Below are positions 56,985-64,000 of a stretch of 64,000 bases of DNA, piece by piece. Position numbers and translations under genes: made by a program. The notes beneath the pieces are model-generated. The model saw only the letters and a list, made by a program, of their open reading frames with translations. It had not been told where the DNA came from and did no database searches. Every line of letters begins with the position of its first letter. Positions within the stretch are counted from its first letter, which is position 1. This stretch comes from Datisca glomerata (lineage: Eukaryota; Streptophyta; Magnoliopsida; Cucurbitales; Datiscaceae): the NCBI GenBank assembly GCA_003255025.1, contig QANY01013727.1, positions 358,117-422,116 on the forward strand, written 5' to 3'.

Positions 56985-59525
56985 TGAAAAATTATGGAGC
57001 GGATTATTTCTAAACAACTATCTCGTGACCAACGTAGCTTTATTTGCTCCCCGTTCACAAAAGAAGATGTTCCAGCCACGTTCTTCTCTTTTAATGATTT
57101 AAAAGCTCCTAGTCCAGATAGCTTTATTGTGGGTCTTTTAAAAAAAAAACTTGGCATATTGTGGGAGAGGATATTTCTCGAGCCATTATTGTATTATTCT
57201 GATAATACTCGGTTACGTAAGCAGGTTAATGCCACTTCCATTTCTTTGATTCCTAAAGTTCCTAATCTGACTAAGGTTACGGACTTTAGACCCATTTCTT
57301 GCTGTAATTTGTTTATAAATGTATTATGAAGATGCTTTCTGACAGATTACGATGAATTTTACCTGATTTGATTAGCCTGAATCAAAATGCGTTTATACAG
57401 GATACAAAAATTTCTGATAATATTTTCCTTTCCCATGAACTGGTACAGAGTTATAATAGAGCTAATAACTCTCCTAGATGTACCATGAAAATTGATCTTA
57501 TGAAAGCTTATGATAATGTAAGCTGGGATTTCATTTATGCTGTGTTAATTCAGATGGCATTTCTGGATTGTTTTTGTGGCTGGGTTTTGGAGTGTATTAC
57601 TACACCTAGCTTCTCTATTAATATTAATGGAGAACTTCTTGGTTTTTTTCATGGAGCTAAAGGTTTGAGGCAAGGAGACCCGATTTAACTGTATTTATTT
57701 GTTATGGTTATGGAGGCTTTGACATGTTTACTTTCTCTCACTGCTTCTATGCAGGGATTTTCTTGTCACTGGCGCTGCAAATATTTGGGCATTATTAATC
57801 TTTCTTTTGCAATTTTATTATTTTTTTCTAAAGGTGATACCGAATCAGTCGGTTTGATTACGGAAGCTTTGGAGCTGTTTTATTATCTATCCGGTTTAAA
57901 ATTCAATTCTCAGAAAAGTAATATCCACTTTTCGAGGGCTTGTAATGATGCTCAGCAGCGTATTCTGGATATTACAGGTTTTTCTTTTGGTGTTCTTCCA
58001 GTTCGGTATCTTGGGGTTCCTCTAATCACAGCGCAGTTGCGTTCTAGTTATTGTTCAAGGCTGGTGGATCGTATTACTCAAAAAATCAAGTCTTGGGAAG
58101 CAAAGCATTGCTCATATGCTGGTAGATTACAGTTAATCAAGACGGTCTAATTTGGCATTCAAAATTTCTGGTCTAATATTTTTGTTTCACCTAAGAAGGT
58201 TCTCAAAAATATTGAAGGAATCATGCGCAATTACTTATGGAAAGGTACCGATCAAAACCATGCAGGAGCTAAAGTTGCGTGGGTGACTATATGTCGCTCT
58301 AAAAGGAAGGTGTTTTGGGTGTTTATGATCTTACGTTATGGAATAAAGCGTCTATGATGAAACACCTTTGGTGGCTCGTTTCTCAGCCTGATAATTCGTT
58401 GTGGGCAATTTGGTGTAAACATTTTCTTCTTAAACATGATTCAATTTTTACAGCTAAGTTGCCTTATAATCCTTCTTGGATTTGGAGAAAACTTATGAAA
58501 CTTGTCCCTATTTTCAGAAATTTTAGTGAAGTTATCGGGAATGGAGAAAATACATCTTTATGGTGTGATTCTGTGGCATCCTCTTGGAGTTTTATTTGAT
58601 AGATATGGTCAGCCTTTGATACCTAACACGGGATGGAATAAGGATTCTAAGGTGAGTGTGGTGATTGTGAATGGTGCTTGGAGATGGCCGTCTATCAATT
58701 CTCAAACTCTTACGGATATTCAAAGTACTCATATCATATCTCCTATCACTTTTTTAACGGATCGATGGATTTTGAAAGCTAACCAGACTTTCTACTCTTA
58801 TATGGCTACTAAGTCATATTATATGGCTCTTAGAGTGAGTCAACCTAGTCTTATGTGGACTAAACTCATTTAGTTTTCGGTATACATTCCTCATCATAGT
58901 TTTATTATTTGGCTTGCTTGTCAAGTGAGGCTTTCTACTCTTGATCATTTGCATTCATGGGGATTGGGTGACACGTTGAATTGTAAGTTTTTTGTCAGAT
59001 GTGAGGAGAACCTTGATCATATTTTATTTCTTGTTCCTATATTAAGATAATATGGCTGGATGTTCTTCAACGATGTGGCCTTACCATGCATTTCCGTAAT
59101 TGGAGCCAATTAATTAATTGGTTCCTTTCTCATTCTCGTGGTAAGTCTTTGAGAAGTATAATTATCAAGATTATCTTTTTGGCGGTGATCTATTTTGTGC
59201 GATAGGAACGTAACCATCGGTGTTTTTCTGATTGAATTTGTCCGTCTCATGCAATTGTGATGAAGGTTCTCCATGTAGTTCGGGATAGACTCTGGAATCT
59301 ACGTTGTGTAACTAATTCTGATTACAACAGACGTCTTCGTAGCCATTGAAATTTAAACTCCAATGTTATTCAAGCATTGTAATGGGTTCTTAGACTTTTC
59401 TAGTTTGTTTGTTCTTTCGGTTTATTTTGACATTTAGTTTTCTTGTTTGATTTTCTAGGGTATGCAGCCTGTAACTTGTTAATATCTTTTCTTTTCTTAA
59501 TATAATCTTTATTTACCAAAAAAGA
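56985..59525 (+). pseudogene. 5'-truncated LINE (L1-type) ORF2, catalytic box deleted
   Basis: RT begins at about 56994 (LKAPSPDSF, SISLIPKV, DFRPISCCN), continues at 57368-57688 (KIDLMKAYDNVSWDF, GAKGLRQGDPI, stop) and 57704-58150 (INLSFAILLFFSKGDTESV, FNSQKSNIHFSRA, RYLGVPLI). The FADD motif has lost its two Asp codons: SFA is followed directly by ILLF at 57811/57812. The connection and zinc-binding end run on to about 59360 (MMKHLWWL..LWAIWCKHF, then LDHLHSWGLGDTLNCKFFV). The 3' tail TAATATAATCTTTATTTACC precedes an A-rich end near 59525. The endonuclease half is missing, as is usual for truncated LINE insertions. Confidence 0.92.
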
Positions 59526-60547
59526 TAATTTTAAGGGTAGTTGGGTCATTTAAGTTGAGTGTTCGTGGGATTATTTATTTTAATTGAATAGTGTGGGGCC
59601 GGGTATAGAATTTTGATTTTTAAAAATGAAGTATATTTTTCTTTAACACTTTATCAAAAGATATAGGCTTATAAATAACTCATAAAAATTTGGTGTAAAT
59701 TATTGGTGTAATATAGGTACATGATGTGAACGGAATATTTATATGACTTTTTAGTTACGCAATTTAACTAAATTATTTACATATTGTAATAAAGAAAATT
59801 ACTAAATGATAAATGCAGAAGGTGTCAGTTTAAAAAATGTCTGGGAAGCTTTGAAATTCCAACAATGGCCGAAGTTTTGAAATTTCGGAAATTTTCAATT
59901 TTTTTCTGGATGTAATAATTTTACATGCCTCAGGTATATATTTGACATACTTTTGTATGTGACGTTTGAAATTTAATTAACGAGTTTCATGCACTAACAG
60001 TAGTTCATGATTACCAATAATAAATAATTTTTTAACAAGAAAAATAATTAATTAATCACAAAAGTAATGAATAAAATTATATACTACAAGTATATATTTT
60101 ATTTACATTGATGACATAATATGGAGTTAGTTATCTTTTCTGGTCACTAGTCAACTGTAGTGTAGTGTGTTGCACGTGTTGAAGAAATCAACAATAAATA
60201 ATATGTAAAAAAATACTAATAGGACTACACATAAAAGCGTTTGGTCATCTTCTGACTTGTTATGTCAAATACTAAGAATTCAGTCTATTAAAAGTTGATG
60301 TTTTTTGTTAAAGATTTTATGTTACTATAGATAATTAATAACTTTTTATAATTAATATATCAGTTTAACATATTTTTAGATACTGTAATTTAGTTGTTGA
60401 TCGTATTGTGAAGATAACCACTACTTCAGTTCCTTACCGTATTTGATTTGATATGATTTCTCATGATGTTTTGATTTGGTGCTTATGTTAACTCTTATTA
60501 ATTAATTTTCTTGTTGCTCTTTTGTTGATGGATTCCTTCAAAAATGT
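59526..60547. other. Intergenic, no gene recognised
   Basis: Very AT-rich DNA with no ORF. No TSD for the LINE could be fixed. Confidence 0.5.
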
Positions 60548-61042
60548 AAAAAAAGATTTGAACTATGAATTTCAATATTAAATTATTCACTTATACTATT
60601 TCTTGATGTAATTCAATCTATTTAAACTAATTATCTCTGAATTTTTACAACTCATATATTTTTAATAATTGGAATAATATATATAATTTTCGTAGAGAAA
60701 ATGTCATGAGACATATCAATTCAGATTTCTATATAATAGTAAGGACATGTGTCAAAAAATGATTTCTCTTCTTAATCCCATTAATATATACTATAGACTT
60801 AGAAGGTAAAAAAATATTTGAAGTATTAATTTCAATATCAAATTATTCATTTATCCAAGACTTTAACAAAATTTGATCTATTTAAACTAATTTGTCTCTT
60901 CACTTTTCACAACTGATATATTGTTTATAATTGACGTGATAAATATAATTCTGGTAGAGAGTATAAAAAAACTTATCAATTTAGAATTTCATCTAATAGT
61001 AAGGGTAATTTGTGTCAAAAAAATATTTCTCCTACTTAAGCC
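60548..61042. repeat. Diverged tandem duplication, about 260-bp unit
   Basis: 60548-60780 and 60808-61042 align throughout (TTTCAATAT.AAATTATTCA, TCTATTTAAACTAATT, ATATCAATT.AGA, TAGTAAGG...GTGTCAAAAAA). Sequence divergence is large, so the duplication is old. Non-coding. Confidence 0.8.
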
Positions 61043-61389
61043 TAATTTAGAAGTAGTGGTGATATTTGTAAACATTTGCAATGAAAATTAAACATAAAGG
61101 GAAGTTTTAATATTATAACGTGCTTCATTTTGCATAATAGTCGTCCCTCGGTGACATCCGATAAAATTGGAATGATTTTGCATAACAATCTAATCTAGGC
61201 CTACGGGTAGAGTTGTAGTGAAAAAGGTAAAACTGCATTGCCTCTGGTCCATTTGTTTAAAACTTTTGAACTGACATTTAAATATGTTATATACTTGAAC
61301 TAAGTGAATTTTCTTCTTCCTTATTCAAGGGTGTAACTTATTCAAGTGTGTAACTTATTACAAGAGATTGTCTCCTAAAGACTCCTACA
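61043..61389. other. Intergenic, no gene recognised
   Basis: AT-rich, no ORF with family features. Confidence 0.5.
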
Positions 61390-61945
61390 AATTGGACTAT
61401 GTCTCATTTTAGGGTCCTCCCTAAGTATGATTTTCTATCAAACAACATTGTAAGTCATTTAATTCTGCTGGATGTAAGAAATAAGCCTATCATTACAATG
61501 TTGGAGAATGTTATGTTATATTTAATGATGAGAACGACAAAGAAGAGAGTGTGGCACCAAAGATCTGTAAAATCATTTAAAAGGCTGAAAATGAGAGACC
61601 TTTTCCTACCTATATGAGCGGGGCAGTAAAATTTCAGGTATTTCATACTACTGGGCCAATGAATGTGGTTGATTTGGAAAGAAGATGTACTTGTAGAAAA
61701 TGTAAGTAAACACACCCACATAACTTGGATGAATATCATATCTAACCTTTGTTTCAAACTTGATTATCCACTAGCTTATGTTGAAAGTAGTTACAGAAAA
61801 TACGCTTATCTGAAGACATATAGCATGTGATTAGTCTAATATCTAGTGCCTAATACTTGCACAAATTTGGTAGGCCACCTCTCATTTACCATTAAGAGCC
61901 TGGGAGACCTGAAGAGATGAGGTGGAGGGAGCCTAGTGAACCTGG
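61390..61945 (+). pseudogene. Mutator-like (MULE) transposase remnant
   Basis: Reads DFLSNNIVSH and ARDKPI-like VRNKPIITMLENVMLYLM, as in the end of the MULE catalytic region, then NVVDLERRCTCRKC of the SWIM zinc finger, a stretch with PLAYVESSYRKYAYLKTYS, and a decayed PLIYH-stop-EPGRPEEMRWREP, the usual proline/arginine tail. Frame breaks and stops (near 61615, 61690) occur throughout. The DDE core and termini are not seen, so this is a fragment of a cut-and-paste transposase gene. Confidence 0.7.
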
Positions 61946-61952
61946 TGTCACT

Positions 61953-62110
61953 ACAAGAATTAGGTGCTTCGATAGCACTTATCGACGTCATTTTTCTTAA
62001 AAACGCTGTAAAATGTCAAAACATCATTGGCGTGGGGACAAATTTTGAAACCCGCCTAATTAAATAGTACTAAAGGTCTCATAAACTCATTCCCTTCTTC
62101 GACATAACTC
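61953..62110. mobile_element. CACTA-type terminus
   Basis: CACTACAAGAATTAGGTG followed by GATAGCACTTATCGACGTC and GGCGTGGGGAC words, compatible with a CACTA left end and its subterminal zone. No right end in the window. It abuts the MULE fragment. Confidence 0.45.
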
Positions 62111-63458
62111 AAGAGGGTTATTGGGCCCTTCCCCACAAGGTGAGACATGGCACAATTCCCTTTGATTCACCCTGCGATTTCTCTAAAACTCACGACGGTG
62201 AGCTATTCTCGTAAGTTCTCTTACCTACTCTTTCCCTTTTTCCTTAGAAACAAAGAAAACTGCGCTACATCTCCTTCCTGAAACCCTCGCCTACAATTAA
62301 GATAGTAGATAGGACTCTTTGTATTTTCTATCTCAGACTAGGTCTCTTTGCATTTTCTACCTCATACTAGGGCTCTCCGCGTCCTCCACACAAGAATAGA
62401 AAGGTAGGGTTTTTGGCTTGGGCTTTCATGGCTGGCTTCATCAATTTCTATAAATGGCCTTATGATTCTGGTTCTTTTTTATGTGTAAAGGATTTTCCTG
62501 GTAAAGGAAAACTCTATTACGCACAAGTAATAAAAGTAATAAATGAGAGAAAGAGAGTAAGAACTCGAAAGCTTTATTTCTTGTCTTCGACTGATTTTTT
62601 TATGTGCTACATACTCATATTTATACATGAATTTCATAATCAGATTACAACAAATTCCCTTAACCCGTAGCTAATAACAGGGATTTGATAAACTTTTAAA
62701 AAGAATATTCCTTATGAAGATCCCCTTCGTAACCATATGATTGATCCTACAGCTCTCGTGACGTGTTTTCTTTAATGGAGTCTTCAGTCTAGATATTGCT
62801 ATGTGTAAGGTGGGATTTTGTCTGTTCATTGTCCCCCATTATACTCAACAAAATCTTATTCGTTGAAGTGTAATGATTATCATTTCTCATTCTGACGATG
62901 CGTCTTCCATTTCTGCTTCCACGCATTTCTTGACAACGCACAATGTAGTTCTCTAGGTAGCTGTTTGATTGTTGGTTGTCTGTGGTGTCGTTATGTCTTC
63001 CCATTTCTGTTTGCAAATGTTTCTTGGAAACTCGCAATGTGGTTCTCAAGTAGCTTTCTGTTAGTGATGATTACTACCTTTTGTTGCTTCACTCACCCCT
63101 TTTTGTTCTCCATATCCCTTGAAAATATGCGGCACGGATTTTAAATTCGTCTTTGGCACACTACCCCTACCTCTTTTTCCATTTGTCATTCCCTCATTCG
63201 TCTGTTATCACAGCGATCCATTTTATTGCACTTTGTTAGTCAAGTCTTTTCGATGGATTTTTCATACTCGAGTACCTCGAGGCATCCTTTCATCGCATCT
63301 TTTCAACATTTACGAAATGAATCAAAATTCTTCTTCACGTCCGTGGCATTTTTTTAAAGGCCTTTGTTTTCATTCTTTTTCGTTCTTCATCTTTGATATC
63401 GTAAGTTCTCCGCTTCTTCTTCTTATTCTTCTCTTCATGTCTTTCATTTCTTTTAGTC
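62111..63458. other. Unassigned stretch
   Basis: Moderately GC-richer than earlier intergenic DNA. An 85-residue frame at 62413-62670 (AGFINFYKWPYDSGSF) and a 116-residue frame at 63119-63469 have no recognisable features. It may be leader or LTR sequence of the element whose gene starts at 63459. Confidence 0.4.
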
Positions 63459-64000
63459 ATGGCAGATGAAACTTATTTTAAGCCCTCTATCCTCTTAGTT
63501 AGGTCTGAACCCGAGTTTAGGCGACTCATGCCATCCCACCAAGATGTTTTTCCCTCGACGTCTTGTGTGCATTAGGAGAGAGTGGGTCACTAGGTTACCA
63601 TGTAGGCCCTCGTATGAAATTACCATCCATTCGATATACGTAGCCCTGGTCTCAAATTTCCATTCTCCCCCTTCTTTCAAGAATTATTTAGCACTTACTA
63701 TTTATCCCCTTCCCAGTTTACCCCAAGCTCGTATAGGATGGTCCTCTGTTTAAGGCTATGAATAGATGGTATAACCTACGTTTAGGTGTGGATGAACTCC
63801 AATACTTATACATAGGGGCACACCAAGATGCGAGCTATTACCTAGCCCATCGACCGTCAGGAAAATAAAGGGGGCGTTGATTATCGACCTTTCAAAGGGA
63901 GACAAAGGATGGGAACGGGACGTTCTCTAGGTTGGCGGGAATTGGAGCGGTGATGGCCGCTGGATAATTCTTAAGAACTGGGAAATTTTCAATAAGTTGC
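63459..64000 (+). pseudogene. Putative gypsy-type transposon gene (Transposase_28-like), degenerate, runs off edge
   Basis: Starts at ATG 63459 (MADETYFKPSILLVRSEPEFRR), has a stop near 63571, and continues in shifting frames with HPF..PGLKFPFSPFFQEL and LSPSQFTPSSYRMVL, then AHQDASYYLAHRPSGK, ALIIDLSKGDKGWERDV and GRWIILKNWEIFNKL. This order (a hydrophobic LKFPFSPFFQEL helix, a P-S/A-Q-F/L-T-P turn, then KGWERDV and W..NWE) resembles the plant family annotated as putative gypsy-type transposon proteins. Many stops. The right edge of the window cuts it. Confidence 0.5.

Overview
The window is nuclear DNA of a flowering plant, most likely a eudicot. It is AT-rich, has long intergenic stretches and small introns with GT..AG borders, and carries plant-type germin-like genes, a receptor-kinase fragment and layers of Ty3/gypsy, Ty1/copia, LINE, CACTA, hAT-like and MULE sequence. 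There is no operon structure, CRISPR, rRNA or convincing tRNA. Only one host gene looks intact: a two-exon germin-like protein (GLP) gene on the minus strand at 31410-32169. Species cannot be fixed from the sequence alone.

Layout. 1-9480: a minus-strand Ty3/gypsy element of Tat/Ogre type (76-bp tandem repeats, integrase, two RNase H domains, RT, gag, an extra ORF1 upstream of gag, primer-binding site and part of its 5' LTR). 9480-10600: an unassigned block with two minisatellites and a promoter-like stretch. 10600-18691: a plus-strand relative that keeps gag and the linker after it but has lost protease, RT, RNase H and integrase. It ends in two blocks of higher-order tandem repeats, each followed by a polypurine tract and LTR sequence. 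18692-19720: a dead LINE. 20548-20983: two exons of a dead receptor-like kinase. 21364-25285: a CACTA element holding a hAT-like MITE. 25286-26582: the 3' end of a second CACTA element.

26586-50530 is an eroded germin-like gene cluster. It has a promoter-flank remnant near 26.6-27.2 kb, the intact gene at 31.4-32.2 kb, a pseudogene at 36.4-37.1 kb, a gene fragment at 49.1-49.4 kb and duplicated flanks. The cluster was split by a 2.1-kb solo LTR of the gypsy family (5-bp target duplication TATCA), by a copia element at about 37.96-42.90 kb and by a second, precisely bounded copia element at 42990-48040 (target duplication GTTAT).

50.5-64 kb: a third copia fragment cut by a CACTA end, a hAT-like 1.48-kb element, a second dead LINE, a MULE transposase remnant, another CACTA end, and a degenerate gene running off the right edge that resembles the putative gypsy-type transposon family (Transposase_28).

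The history suggested is a tandem array of secreted cupin genes on a TE-rich arm that has been broken into fragments, leaving one plausible functional copy. No new defence, regulatory or metabolic system was found. The most distinctive structures are the gypsy family itself (two head-to-head copies with complementary deletions, higher-order repeats before the 3' LTR, LTR-centred palindromes) and the decayed GLP cluster.
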